NCBI GenBank assembly: GCA_028290345.1 | Contig: JAQGKB010000247.1 | Coordinates: forward strand, 1-6,917 | Source of the DNA: Hyphomicrobiales bacterium | GTDB taxonomy: Bacteria > Pseudomonadota > Alphaproteobacteria > Rhizobiales > Devosiaceae | Length of the DNA: 6,917 nt | Direction of reading: 5' to 3' | Part shown: positions 1-6,706 of the stretch, in pieces | Layout of the letters: each line of letters starts with the position of its first letter | Numbering within the stretch: the first letter of the stretch is position 1 | The notes under the pieces: model-generated | Database searches by the model: none | What the model was told of the DNA's origin: nothing | What the model saw: only the letters and a program-made list of their open reading frames with translations | Program-made: the position numbers and the translations under genes

Positions 1-1048
1 CATTGACCATGTGCTTGAAGCCTCGCAGGTATTTGTTGCGATGGTACGCAATATCGGCGGCAAAGTAGGTGTAGGAGCCGTCCGACTTCACGAGTGGCCG
101 GTCAACATCGTCGCCGAACTTGGTCGCCCGGAACAGCGTCTGCTCGCGATCCTCCCAATCGTCCGGCGTCTTGCCCTTCGGGGGCTCCAGCCGGCCTTCG
201 TAGATCATCCCTTCCTCGCGCAGCCATTCGAGCGTGGTGTCGATATCCCCGCCCTGCCCATGCAGCGTCCGCTCGGAAAAGAAGACGTCGTGGTGGATGT
301 TGAGCTTGGCCAGATCCTCGCGGATCAGGACCATCATCCTGGCCAGCGTCCGCTCCTTGACGATGGGCATCCAGTCGCTCTCGGGCTTATCCAGCAGCGA
401 AACGGCAAACTCTTCCGCCAGCGCCTGCCCTACGGGAACCAGATAGTCGCCCGGATAGAAGCCGCGCGGAATCTCGATCGTCTCGCCCAGCGCCTCGCGA
501 TAGCGCAGGAACGCCGAGCGCGCCAGCGTATCGACCTGCGATCCGGCATCGTTGATGTAATATTCGCGGGTAACATCGAATCCCGAAAACTGCATCAGCG
601 AGGCCAGTGCATCGCCGAACACGGCGCCGCGCGTATGGCCCACATGCATCGGGCCCGTTGGGTTGGCCGAGACGAACTCGACATTGACCTTCTCGCCCTT
701 GCCGACATTGGACCGCCCAAAATCGCCGCCCTCAGCCGCGATAGAGCGCAACACGTTGTGCCAGATCGGCGCGTTCAGCCGAAAGTTCAAAAACCCCGGC
801 CCGGCGACTTCAACCAGCGCAACATCGGCATCACTGGCGAATTTTTCGGCCAGCGCCGTCGCGACTTCGCGCGGGCTCTTGCCCAAGGGTTTTGCCACCA
901 CCATCGCGGCGTTGGACGACAGATCGCCATGCCCGGTGTCGCGCGGCGGCTCGACCACCAGGCGCGCCAAAATCTCCTCGGGCAGCTCGGGATAGAGCTG
1001 CTTCAGGGCATCGGCGACACGGGCGGCAAAGATGGCGAAAACGTCCAT
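1..1048 (-). CDS. argS: Arginyl-tRNA synthetase, N-terminal part (runs off left edge)
   Basis: This gene encodes the class I synthetase that charges tRNA-Arg with arginine in the cytoplasm. I translated it from the ATG at 1048; 349 codons are visible with no stop before the window edge, roughly 60% of a usual ArgS of about 580 residues. The start [15 protein letters not shown] and the following ~100 residues fit the ArgS-specific N-terminal domain. The HIGH-type ATP-binding signature appears as [10 protein letters not shown] at residues 129-138, followed by an ArgS-like catalytic core (YYINDAGSQ, then HHDVFFSE further on). The KMSKS loop and the anticodon-binding domain lie outside the window. 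The start has only a weak ribosome-binding site (CCGGA about 5 bases upstream). It sits 31 bp after the dgt stop on the same strand, so co-transcription with dgt is likely. The identification is secure. Confidence 0.96.
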   Translation of the reverse strand, partial: MDVFAIFAARVADALKQLYPELPEEILARLVVEPPRDTGHGDLSSNAAMVVAKPLGKSPREVATALAEKFASDADVALVEVAGPGFLNFRLNAPIWHNVLRSIAAEGGDFGRSNVGKGEKVNVEFVSANPTGPMHVGHTRGAVFGDALASLMQFSGFDVTREYYINDAGSQVDTLARSAFLRYREALGETIEIPRGFYPGDYLVPVGQALAEEFAVSLLDKPESDWMPIVKERTLARMMVLIREDLAKLNIHHDVFFSERTLHGQGGDIDTTLEWLREEGMIYEGRLEPPKGKTPDDWEDREQTLFRATKFGDDVDRPLVKSDGSYTYFAADIAYHRNKYLRGFKHMVN

Positions 1049-1079
1049 GGGATATCCGGAAAATAAAGCTTTGGCCGGG

Positions 1080-2273
1080 TTAGCGGAATTCTATGCGAGC
1101 GTCAAACAGCCGCGCATAGTCGTCAAGCGCATAAGGGTCGGTCATCCCCGCGATAAAATCGCAAACGATGCGGGCCCGCTGCGCATCGCCTGCCGCTGCC
1201 CGGGCCGTTTCACCCCAGCGGCCGGGCATGTCGGCGCTCTGCAGATAGTGATCGAACAGCGCCGCTACTACCTTCTGGCTCTCGCGCACCGGCCCCATGA
1301 CCAATTCGCTGCGGTAGACGCGCTCGAACAGGAAGCGCTTCAACCCCTGCTCCGCTTCCGCCACTTCCGGCGAGAACCGGATCAACGCGCGCCCGGCGTG
1401 GCGGATATCGTCGGAACTCTTCGGATCGATCACGGCAATCGCCGCGCCGCTCGCCGCAATGACATCTTCGATGCTTTGCGTGATCAACCGTCTCTGCACC
1501 TCGTGCGCCTGCCGCGGCGCCTCGACGGCGGGGAACATCTCCAGCACCTGCCGCACGATCGGCCCTACCAGCGGCACCTCGACGAGATCGTCGAGACTGA
1601 TCAGCCGAGCCCGCAGCGCGTCATCGATGTCATGCGCGTTATAGGCGATATCGTCGGCAATCGCCGCCGCCTGCGCCTCAAGGCTGGCGTAAGTGTGCAA
1701 TTGCAGGTCAGCACTCGCTGGAATTTCATCAAGTCCGGACGGCAGTCCTTCCTTTTCATAGCGCCCAACCGGAGCGCCCTTATCATCGATAAGCGGCCCG
1801 TTGTGCTTCAAAATGCCTTCGAGCGCCTCCCAGGTCAGGTTCAGCCCGTCATGCGCCGCATAGCGGTTTTCCAGCCGGGTCACGACGCGGATGGCCTGCA
1901 GATTGTGATCGAACCCACCCCACGCCTGCATCTTTTCATGCAGCACCCGCTCGCCGGCATGCCCAAATGGCGTGTGCCCGAGATCGTGCGCCAGCGCCAC
2001 TGCCTCGGCCAGATCCTCGTTGAGCGCCAAGGCGCGCGCTAGCGAGCGCGCCATCTGGCTCACCTCCAGCGTATGGGTCAGCCGGGTGCGGAAATGGTGC
2101 CCTTCATGGTGCAGAAACACCTGCGTTTTATGCTGCAGCCGTCGGAACGCCGTCGAATGGATGATGCGGTCGCGATCGCGCTGATATTCCGACCGGGTCG
2201 GGCTAGAACCGGGATCGTAAACCCGTCCACGGCTCTGCGTCGGATCGGATGCGTATGGCGCAAGCTCGCTCAT
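1080..2273 (-). CDS. dgt: Deoxyguanosinetriphosphate triphosphohydrolase-like protein (HD domain)
   Basis: A 397-residue protein of the dGTPase family, which hydrolyses dNTPs to deoxynucleoside and triphosphate and helps set dNTP pools. It has the HD metal-binding set: His67 in RLTHTLEV, His96-Asp97 in [16 protein letters not shown], and a distal aspartate at about 207-208 in [10 protein letters not shown]. The N-terminal segment [27 protein letters not shown] is typical of the group. Length is normal for the dGTPase-like (type 2) subfamily, so substrate preference may be broader than dGTP. I chose the ATG at 2273 because [11 protein letters not shown] opens the recognisable family sequence; an in-frame GTG at 2300 would add nine residues (MLKRVFSSI) that look less like the family. 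Neither start has a strong ribosome-binding site: AAGGG lies 14 bases before the ATG. It precedes argS in what looks like a two-gene operon and is divergent from erpA. Confidence 0.94.
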   Translation of the reverse strand: MSELAPYASDPTQSRGRVYDPGSSPTRSEYQRDRDRIIHSTAFRRLQHKTQVFLHHEGHHFRTRLTHTLEVSQMARSLARALALNEDLAEAVALAHDLGHTPFGHAGERVLHEKMQAWGGFDHNLQAIRVVTRLENRYAAHDGLNLTWEALEGILKHNGPLIDDKGAPVGRYEKEGLPSGLDEIPASADLQLHTYASLEAQAAAIADDIAYNAHDIDDALRARLISLDDLVEVPLVGPIVRQVLEMFPAVEAPRQAHEVQRRLITQSIEDVIAASGAAIAVIDPKSSDDIRHAGRALIRFSPEVAEAEQGLKRFLFERVYRSELVMGPVRESQKVVAALFDHYLQSADMPGRWGETARAAAGDAQRARIVCDFIAGMTDPYALDDYARLFDARIEFR

Positions 2274-2365
2274 GATTGAAGAGAATACCCTTTTCAACAC
2301 GGCTCGGTGTTCTTATGTTACGAAAACCGCTTCGCCTTGAACGATGCTGGTTGGAAGGCCCAAGA
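2274..2365. promoter_or_regulatory. Divergent dgt / erpA promoter region
   Basis: These 92 bases separate the outward-facing starts of dgt (minus) and erpA (plus) and must hold promoters for both. A possible erpA -10 is TATGTT at 2314-2319, with TTTTCA at 2291-2296 as a poor -35 at 17-base spacing. On the minus strand the stretch around TAACATAAG is the only AT-rich candidate for dgt. I see no clear operator palindrome for IscR, Irr or Fur. The erpA ribosome-binding site GGAAGG is at 2353-2358, seven bases before its ATG. The promoter calls are weak; the region assignment rests on gene orientation. Confidence 0.45.
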
Positions 2366-2719
2366 ATGACCGAACTTGCTCTAGCACCAAACAACATCAG
2401 TTTGACAGATCGCGCCGCGCGCCGCGTCGCCCGCATCCTCTCAAAGGAGCCGACAGGCACCGTGCTGCGCATCTCCGTTTCCGGCGGCGGCTGCTCCGGC
2501 TTCCAGTACGAGTACAACCTCGTGCAGGAAACCCCGGCCAACGACGATCTTGTGCTGCAGCGCGATAGCGCCGTGGTGTTGATCGATTCCATGAGCCTCG
2601 AATTCATGGGCGGCGCCGAGATCGATTTCGTCGACGACCTGATCGGCCAATCCTTCCAGATCAAAAACCCCAACGCGGTCGCCTCCTGCGGCTGTGGCAC
2701 GAGCTTCGCCGTAGCGTAG
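2366..2719 (+). CDS. erpA: A-type iron-sulfur cluster insertion protein
   Basis: A 117-residue A-type carrier (HesB/IscA/SufA/ErpA family), which receives Fe-S clusters from the assembly scaffold and passes them to apoproteins in the cytoplasm. The three cluster-binding cysteines are present: Cys43 in SGGGCSGFQYEY, and Cys108 and Cys110 in the C-terminal CGCGTSF. The start ISLTDRAARRVARIL and the segment MGGAEIDFVDDLIGQSFQIKNPNA are family-typical, and length matches ErpA (about 115 residues). The open frame extends upstream to 2276, but those residues look unlike the family. The ATG at 2366 has a good GGAAGG ribosome-binding site seven bases upstream, so I use it. ErpA rather than IscA or SufA is chosen from sequence feel and from the absence of neighbouring isc or suf genes; the exact subtype is less sure than the family. 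It is divergent from dgt. Confidence 0.93.
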   Translation: MTELALAPNNISLTDRAARRVARILSKEPTGTVLRISVSGGGCSGFQYEYNLVQETPANDDLVLQRDSAVVLIDSMSLEFMGGAEIDFVDDLIGQSFQIKNPNAVASCGCGTSFAVA

Positions 2720-2736
2720 AGGCCTGAGCCCGCCAC

Positions 2737-2773
2737 ACCCCCACCCTTGATCCCTCCCCACAAGGGGGAGGGA
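2737..2773 (-). repeat. GC-rich palindromic element, copy A1
   Basis: A nine-base-pair hairpin, TCCCTCCCC (2751-2759) with GGGGAGGGA (2765-2773), loop ACAAG. Read on the minus strand from 2772 to 2737, it matches 3829-3864 at 33 of 36 positions, so it is one copy of a dispersed element with a conserved tail beyond the hairpin (TCAAGGGTGGGGGT). It starts about 20 bases after the erpA stop. There is no T-run after the stem, so a classical rho-independent terminator is not supported. Elements of this look are common between genes in Rhizobiales; their function is not established. Confidence 0.75.
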
Positions 2774-2786
2774 AACGCAACTGCCA

Positions 2787-2808
2787 TGCAATCTGGCGTT
2801 CCCTCCCC
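2787..2808 (+). repeat. 22 bp direct repeat, copy 1
   Basis: A perfect 22-base match to 2876-2897, starting TGCAATCTGGCG and running into the CCCTCCCC that opens the palindromic element. In this copy the right half of the palindrome is missing: the sequence leaves the element after CCCTCCCC and continues GGCCTC. It may be a truncated or rearranged copy of the unit at 2876-2910. Confidence 0.7.
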
Positions 2809-2815
2809 GGCCTCT

Positions 2816-2858
2816 CATTCGTCATCCTCGGGCTCGACCCGAGGACCCAATTTTCTTC
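2816..2858 (+). repeat. Dispersed palindromic element B, left copy of the inverted pair flanking xthA
   Basis: This 43-base segment is repeated in inverted orientation at 3881-3923, with 41 of 43 positions matching and 35 bases in a row (2816-2850) identical. Its core is a hairpin: TCCTCGGG (2825-2832) and CCCGAGGA (2838-2845) around the loop CTCGA. Sequences of the form GTCATCCTCGGGCTCGACCC occur as dispersed intergenic repeats in several alphaproteobacteria, from general recall. No function is evident. Confidence 0.8.
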
Positions 2859-2875
2859 CGCCCACTCCCGCCCCG

Positions 2876-2910
2876 TGCAATCTGGCGTTCCCTCCCCCTT
2901 GTGGGGGGGG
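2876..2910 (+). repeat. 22 bp direct repeat copy 2 joined to palindromic element copy A2
   Basis: Bases 2876-2897 repeat 2787-2808 exactly. They run into a hairpin, CCCTCCCC (2890-2897) with eight G residues (2903-2910), loop CTTGT. The 21 bases 2890-2910 match copy A1 read on the minus strand at 20 of 21 positions. The one change, A to G at 2907, leaves a G-T wobble in the stem. A1 and A2 lie on opposite strands on either side of element B. Confidence 0.72.
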
Positions 2911-3003
2911 TAGCGGTTCATCCGTGGCGCCCGAAACACCCCGCATTGCAGACCGCCGCTCCAATCCCTAGGATCGCCCTCTGAATCAAATCGGAGCCTG
3001 CTG

Positions 3004-3783
3004 ATGCGCATTGCGACCTGGAATATCAACGGCATCAAAGCCCGGCTGCCGATCCTGCTGCAATGGCTGCGCGAGACCAAGCCCGATATCGTCGTCCTGC
3101 AGGAAATCAAATCCGTCGACGAGAACTTTCCGCGGCTAGAGATCGAGGACCTCGGCTACAATATCGAGACCCACGGCCAAAAGGGCTGGAACGGCGTGGC
3201 GATCCTGTCGCTACACCCGTTCGATGAGGTGCATCGCGGCCTGCCCGGCGACGACAGCGACGAACAATCTCGTCTGATCGAGGGCGTCTTCTCGGTTGAA
3301 GGCGGCGCCATCCGCGTCTGCAATATCTACCTGCCGAACGGCAATCCGGTCGACAGCGAGAAATTTCCCTATAAGCTTGGCTGGATGGATCGGCTGACCA
3401 GCTTCGTCGAGGGCCGGCTCGCGCTCGAAGAACCGTTCATCCTGCTCGGCGACTTCAACCTGATCCCCGCCCCGATCGATGCCCACAATCCCGAGGCATG
3501 GTGGGGCGATGCGCTCTACCGCCCGGAGAGCCTGGCGCGCTTCCGCGCGCTGACCCATCTCGGCCTCACCGACGCGCTCCGCGCCGTCACCGACCAGCCC
3601 GCCTATACCTTCTGGGATTTCCAGGCTGGCGCCTGGCGCCGCAACGCCGGCATCCGCATCGATCACCTGCTGCTCTCGCCCCAGGCCGCCGACCGGCTCG
3701 ACGGCGTCACTATCCACCAGGACGTCCGCGGCTGGGACAAAACCTCCGACCACGTGCCGGTCGAAGGCGATTTCGCGTTTTAG
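3004..3783 (+). CDS. xthA: Exodeoxyribonuclease III (AP endonuclease, ExoIII family)
   Basis: A 259-residue endonuclease/exonuclease/phosphatase-fold enzyme that nicks DNA at abasic sites in base excision repair and can degrade duplex DNA 3' to 5'. Catalytic and metal-binding positions of the ExoIII family are visible: Asn7 in TWNINGI, Glu34 in LQEIK, Tyr109 in NIYLPNG, Asp150 and Asn152 in GDFNLIP, Asp220 in RIDHLLL, and the terminal Asp249-His250 in SDHVPVEGDF. Length is slightly shorter than E. coli XthA (268). The ATG at 3004 has GGAG seven bases upstream and begins exactly at the conserved MRIATWN. It is preceded by a 284 bp repeat-filled spacer after erpA and followed by a convergent repeat-bearing spacer, so it may be its own transcription unit or be read through from erpA. 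Confidence 0.96.
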   Translation: MRIATWNINGIKARLPILLQWLRETKPDIVVLQEIKSVDENFPRLEIEDLGYNIETHGQKGWNGVAILSLHPFDEVHRGLPGDDSDEQSRLIEGVFSVEGGAIRVCNIYLPNGNPVDSEKFPYKLGWMDRLTSFVEGRLALEEPFILLGDFNLIPAPIDAHNPEAWWGDALYRPESLARFRALTHLGLTDALRAVTDQPAYTFWDFQAGAWRRNAGIRIDHLLLSPQAADRLDGVTIHQDVRGWDKTSDHVPVEGDFAF

Positions 3784-3828
3784 GGATCGTGTGCTGGAAG
3801 GAAGCTGGATTGCACGGCCCTCGCATCT

Positions 3829-3864
3829 CCCTCCCCCTTGCGGGGAGGGGTCAGGGGTGGGGGT
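3829..3864 (+). repeat. GC-rich palindromic element, copy A3
   Basis: Hairpin CCCTCCCC (3829-3836) with GGGGAGGG (3842-3849), loop CTTGC, followed by the tail TCAGGGGTGGGGGT. It matches copy A1 in inverted orientation at 33 of 36 positions. It lies in the spacer between the convergent xthA and exoR-like genes, where a stem could act as a roadblock or RNA end, but no T-run supports a terminator. Confidence 0.75.
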
Positions 3865-3880
3865 ATGCGGCTCAAGCTCT

Positions 3881-3923
3881 GACGAAAGTTGGGTCCTCGG
3901 GTCGAGCCCGAGGATGACGAATG
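3881..3923 (-). repeat. Dispersed palindromic element B, right copy of the inverted pair flanking xthA
   Basis: Inverted copy of 2816-2858, 41 of 43 positions identical. The hairpin core is TCCTCGGG (3894-3901) with CCCGAGGA (3907-3914), loop TCGAG. It ends 16 bases before the stop codon of the exoR-like gene on the minus strand, so a transcript of that gene would carry the stem in its 3' end; a transcript of xthA would carry it as well. Confidence 0.8.
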
Positions 3924-3939
3924 TGTGGAGGCCCGCCCC

Positions 3940-4995
3940 CTACCGCGGCGAAAACCTTGGGCCCAGCTTGTCCGCCATCTTGGTGGCCTGCGCGCGCTCG
4001 TCGGCGTTGGCGACCGACATCGCGCGGTTCAGCAGTTCGTTGATCCAGGTTTCGTCGGCGGTGCCCTCGCTGTGATCGTGGGCAATCGTCAGCCACATCA
4101 GGCCTTCGACGGGTTGCGCCGCGATCCCGTCGCCGTTGAACAGCAGGTTGCCGAGTTTGGCCTGCGCCGGCGCGTGGCCCTTGTGCGCGGCGAGCGCCAG
4201 CCAGCGCGCGCCCTGCAGCGGGTTGGCGTCGGCCTTGTCCGTGAGGTAGATTTCACCCACGCGATACTGCGCATCCGGGTCGCCGAAATAGGTCGCGGCA
4301 TAAAGCACAAGCTGCTTGGAGCGCTCCTCGTCGACCTGGATTCCAGGACCGGGCAGGCCCTGGTGGTAGTAGTCGCCGATCTTGACGAAGGACTGCGCCA
4401 CGATATCCGCCTCGAGCGATTTCGGCGCGACGTCAGCATGATCGTTCGCGATCTGCGAGAAATAGCTGAACGCCTTGACCGGGTCCTTGGCCACCCCGTC
4501 GCCGTTCTCATACATCGTTCCCAGGCGCCACATGGCCAGCGGCTGCCCGGCCGCCGCGGCATCTTCCAGCGCCGACATCAGGTCGTCGCCGGAAACGCCA
4601 CCGCCGGCGCCATCCAGTGTGTTGGCCATCGACAACGCCGCATCGGCTGCCGTCACCGCGCTGGCAGTCGCTTCCTTGAGCGGATCGGAATCGCCCACCG
4701 GGCCGCCGCCCGCCTCGGCGGAACGGGTGACTTTGCCCGCGTCAGTCGCCTGATCGGAGGTCTCGGTCTCCGCAGGACCAACGGATTCTCGCGACGAGGC
4801 TGCCGCGCGCTGGCCACCGCTTTCGCCGTGTTGGCCGCTGTCACCATGTTGACCGGCCGAGGCCGGCGAACTTGCATTAACGATGGCCGCCGCCGCGATA
4901 GCGACGGTCTGCGCGTGGGCCGGCAGCCCGGTGCTCATGGCGAGCACCGAGACTACCGAGACGGAAATCAGGGTTTTGACCCTAAATGTCCGCAT
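3940..4995 (-). CDS. exoR: Secreted Sel1-repeat protein, ExoR-like regulator
   Basis: A 351-residue protein read from the ATG at 4995. Residues 1-28 form a Sec signal peptide (basic MRTFRVK, hydrophobic core, AHA before the cut), so the mature protein is periplasmic. Residues about 30-135 are low-complexity, rich in Ala, Gly, Ser, Gln and Glu. Residues about 150-310 carry Sel1-type helical repeats, for example [33 protein letters not shown] and [18 protein letters not shown]. The repeat region strongly recalls ExoR of Sinorhizobium, the periplasmic inhibitor of the ExoS-ChvI two-component system controlling exopolysaccharide and motility; this comparison is from memory. Known ExoR is about 268 residues, so the linker is extra here. 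The start overlaps the end of ilvD by 14 bases and has AAGGAG four bases upstream, suggesting coupling. Another Sel1 protein is the alternative; Sel1 and secretion are sure, ExoR orthology fairly likely. Confidence 0.82.
   Translation of the reverse strand: MRTFRVKTLISVSVVSVLAMSTGLPAHAQTVAIAAAAIVNASSPASAGQHGDSGQHGESGGQRAAASSRESVGPAETETSDQATDAGKVTRSAEAGGGPVGDSDPLKEATASAVTAADAALSMANTLDGAGGGVSGDDLMSALEDAAAAGQPLAMWRLGTMYENGDGVAKDPVKAFSYFSQIANDHADVAPKSLEADIVAQSFVKIGDYYHQGLPGPGIQVDEERSKQLVLYAATYFGDPDAQYRVGEIYLTDKADANPLQGARWLALAAHKGHAPAQAKLGNLLFNGDGIAAQPVEGLMWLTIAHDHSEGTADETWINELLNRAMSVANADERAQATKMADKLGPRFSPR
4819..4854 (-). repeat. 18 bp imperfect tandem repeat inside the exoR-like gene
   Basis: Two in-frame 18-base units encode GQHGDS and GQHGES at residues 48-59 of the exoR-like protein. 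They differ mainly at wobble positions (GGT CAA CAT versus GGC CAA CAC). The unit length is a multiple of three, so copy changes would alter linker length without a frameshift. Confidence 0.65.
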
Positions 4996-6706
4996 ACTGC
5001 TCCTTCTCGCCCTTGGCACCTGGATTGGTCAGCGCGCCGTAGCGCGCAGGACCGACAAGCTGGGCATATTTCCAAATCGCCCCAGAACCGAACTGGGCCT
5101 CGCGCGGCGCCCATTGCTTCTTGCGCCGCTCAAACTCTTCATCGCTGACATCAACCGAGATCGTGCCGATATTGGCATCGATGGTGATCATGTCGCCATT
5201 TTTCAGCAGGGCTATCGGCCCGCCCACCGCAGCTTCCGGGCCGACGTGGCCGATGCAGAAACCGCGGGTTGCACCCGAAAACCGGCCGTCGGTGATCAGC
5301 GCGACCTTGTCGCCCATGCCCTGGCCGTAAAGCGCGGCGGTGGTCGAGAGCATTTCGCGCATGCCGGGGCCACCCTTCGGCCCCTCGTATCGGATGACGA
5401 GCACGTCGCCTTCCTTGTAGGTGCGACTGTTGACCGCTTCGAAGCACTCTTCTTCGCTGTCGAAGCAGAGCGCCGGGCCGGAGAACACCACGTTCTTCAT
5501 GCCCGCAACCTTCACGATCGCCCCGTCCGGAGCGACGTTACCGCGCAGCGTGACGACGCCGCCAGTCGGGCTGATCGCCTTGGCCGTGGTGCGAACCACG
5601 TCCTGCTGGTCGTTCCATTTCACCTTTTCGAGGTTCTCGGCGATGGTCTTACCGGTCACCGTCATGCAGTCGCCGTGCAGATATCCGCCGTCGAGCAGCG
5701 CCTTCATCAGCAGCGGGATGCCGCCGGCCTCGAACATGTCCTTGGCCACATACTTGCCGCCCGGCTTCAGGTCGGCGATGTATGGGGTCTTCTTGAAGAT
5801 CTCGCCGACATCGAACAGGTCGAATTCGATGCCCGCTTCGTGCGCCATGGCCGGCAGGTGCAGCGCCGCATTGGTCGAACCGCCGGAAGCGGCCACTACC
5901 ATCGCGGCATTTTCAAACGCCCTGCGGGTCACGATATCGCGCGGCCGAAGGTTCTGGCGCAACAGTTCCATCACCATCTCGCCGGAGGCGGCGCAGAAGG
6001 CGTCGCGGATTTCGTAGGGTGCCGGAGCGCCGCAGGAGTAGGGCAGCGCCAGCCCAATGGCTTCCGCCACCGTCGCCATGGTGTTGGCGGTATATTGTCC
6101 GCCGCACGACCCCGCCGACGGGCAGGCCACGCGCTCCAGTTCGTCGAGGGTTTCGTCATCCATCTTGCCCACGGAGTGGAGCCCGACGGCCTCGAACAAA
6201 TCCTGCACCACCACGTCGCGGCCACGGAAGCGGCCCGGAAGGATGGAGCCGCCATAGATGAAGATCGATGGCACATTGAGCCTGATCATCGCCATCATCA
6301 TGCCGGGCAGCGACTTGTCGCAGCCGGCCATGGCAACAAGCGCATCATAGGAATGGCCGCGCATGGTGAGTTCCACCGAATCGGCGATCACGTCGCGCGA
6401 CGCCAGCGACGATTTCATGCCCTGGTGGCCCATGGCCATGCCGTCGGTCACCGTGATGGTGGTGAATTCGCGCGGGGTGCCGCGCGCCGCGGCAACGCCC
6501 TTCTTCACCGCCTGCGCCTGCCGCTGCAGCGAAATATTGCAGGGTGCCGCCTCGTTCCAGGCTGTCGCCACGCCCACGAGAGGCTGGTGAATCTGCTCGG
6601 TGGTCAGCCCCATCGCATATAGGTACGAGCGGTGTGGGGCGCGCTCCGGTCCTTCGGTCACATGTCGGCTAGGCAGCTTGGATTTATCGACGTAGTTATT
6701 ATCCAT
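4982..6706 (-). CDS. ilvD: Dihydroxy-acid dehydratase
   Basis: A 574-residue IlvD/EDD-family dehydratase that converts 2,3-dihydroxy-isovalerate and 2,3-dihydroxy-3-methylvalerate to the 2-keto acids for valine, leucine, isoleucine and pantothenate. Cluster cysteines are Cys56 (NEAAPCN), Cys129 (AGCDKSLPG) and Cys201 ([14 protein letters not shown]). Lys131 in the CDKSLPG signature is the likely carbamylated Mg ligand, and the second family signature [13 protein letters not shown] places the catalytic Ser near 477. The length and the [12 protein letters not shown] form fit the [2Fe-2S] group rather than the longer [4Fe-4S] E. coli type (616 residues). Sugar-acid dehydratases share this fold, but the strong match at the N-terminal half and CDKSLPG favour IlvD. 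I use the ATG at 6706 ([14 protein letters not shown]); the frame stays open to 6799 without family-like sequence. Upstream are AGGA two bases and a G-run ten bases from the ATG. The exoR-like gene follows with a 14-base overlap. Confidence 0.94.
   Translation of the reverse strand: MDNNYVDKSKLPSRHVTEGPERAPHRSYLYAMGLTTEQIHQPLVGVATAWNEAAPCNISLQRQAQAVKKGVAAARGTPREFTTITVTDGMAMGHQGMKSSLASRDVIADSVELTMRGHSYDALVAMAGCDKSLPGMMMAMIRLNVPSIFIYGGSILPGRFRGRDVVVQDLFEAVGLHSVGKMDDETLDELERVACPSAGSCGGQYTANTMATVAEAIGLALPYSCGAPAPYEIRDAFCAASGEMVMELLRQNLRPRDIVTRRAFENAAMVVAASGGSTNAALHLPAMAHEAGIEFDLFDVGEIFKKTPYIADLKPGGKYVAKDMFEAGGIPLLMKALLDGGYLHGDCMTVTGKTIAENLEKVKWNDQQDVVRTTAKAISPTGGVVTLRGNVAPDGAIVKVAGMKNVVFSGPALCFDSEEECFEAVNSRTYKEGDVLVIRYEGPKGGPGMREMLSTTAALYGQGMGDKVALITDGRFSGATRGFCIGHVGPEAAVGGPIALLKNGDMITIDANIGTISVDVSDEEFERRKKQWAPREAQFGSGAIWKYAQLVGPARYGALTNPGAKGEKEQYADI
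5000..5005 (-). promoter_or_regulatory. Ribosome binding site for the exoR-like gene, inside ilvD
   Basis: AAGGAG on the minus strand, four bases before the ATG at 4995. It lies within the last codons of ilvD (which end GEKEQYADI) and decides the start over the upstream in-frame candidate at 5019. Ribosomes finishing ilvD at 4982 would stop 14 bases past this start, an arrangement suited to translational coupling. Confidence 0.7.

Noticed and set aside
11..2042. Plus-strand open frames of 351 and 336 codons opposite argS and dgt
   Set aside because: Both lie antisense to genes with full catalytic motifs and show only composition-driven sequence.
2751..2773. Rho-independent terminator after erpA
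   Set aside because: The stem is strong and GC-rich but no T-run follows on either strand, and near-identical stems occur elsewhere as repeats.
2203..2818. Minus-strand open frames opposite erpA
   Set aside because: They overlap erpA and the repeat spacer; erpA has its conserved cysteines and ribosome-binding site, while these read through palindromes.
2747..2971. Possible small gene in the erpA-xthA spacer (74 codons, plus)
   Set aside because: It is composed almost entirely of the repeat elements (Pro/Ser-rich translation), and no ribosome-binding site decides its start.
2737..3923. CRISPR array or insertion sequence
   Set aside because: Repeats are few, differently oriented and unevenly spaced, there is no transposase gene, and the gene between the inverted copies is a normal xthA.
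3889..5148. 419-codon open frame on the plus strand opposite the exoR-like gene
   Set aside because: It mirrors the exoR-like gene and part of ilvD, begins inside a dispersed repeat and has Arg-rich composition with no family resemblance; the minus-strand protein has a signal peptide, Sel1 repeats and a good ribosome-binding site.
4883..6622. 579-codon open frame on the plus strand opposite ilvD
   Set aside because: It is antisense to a clear ilvD along its length and reads as His/Arg/Gly-rich sequence without a recognisable domain, as expected from high-GC codon bias opposite a real gene.
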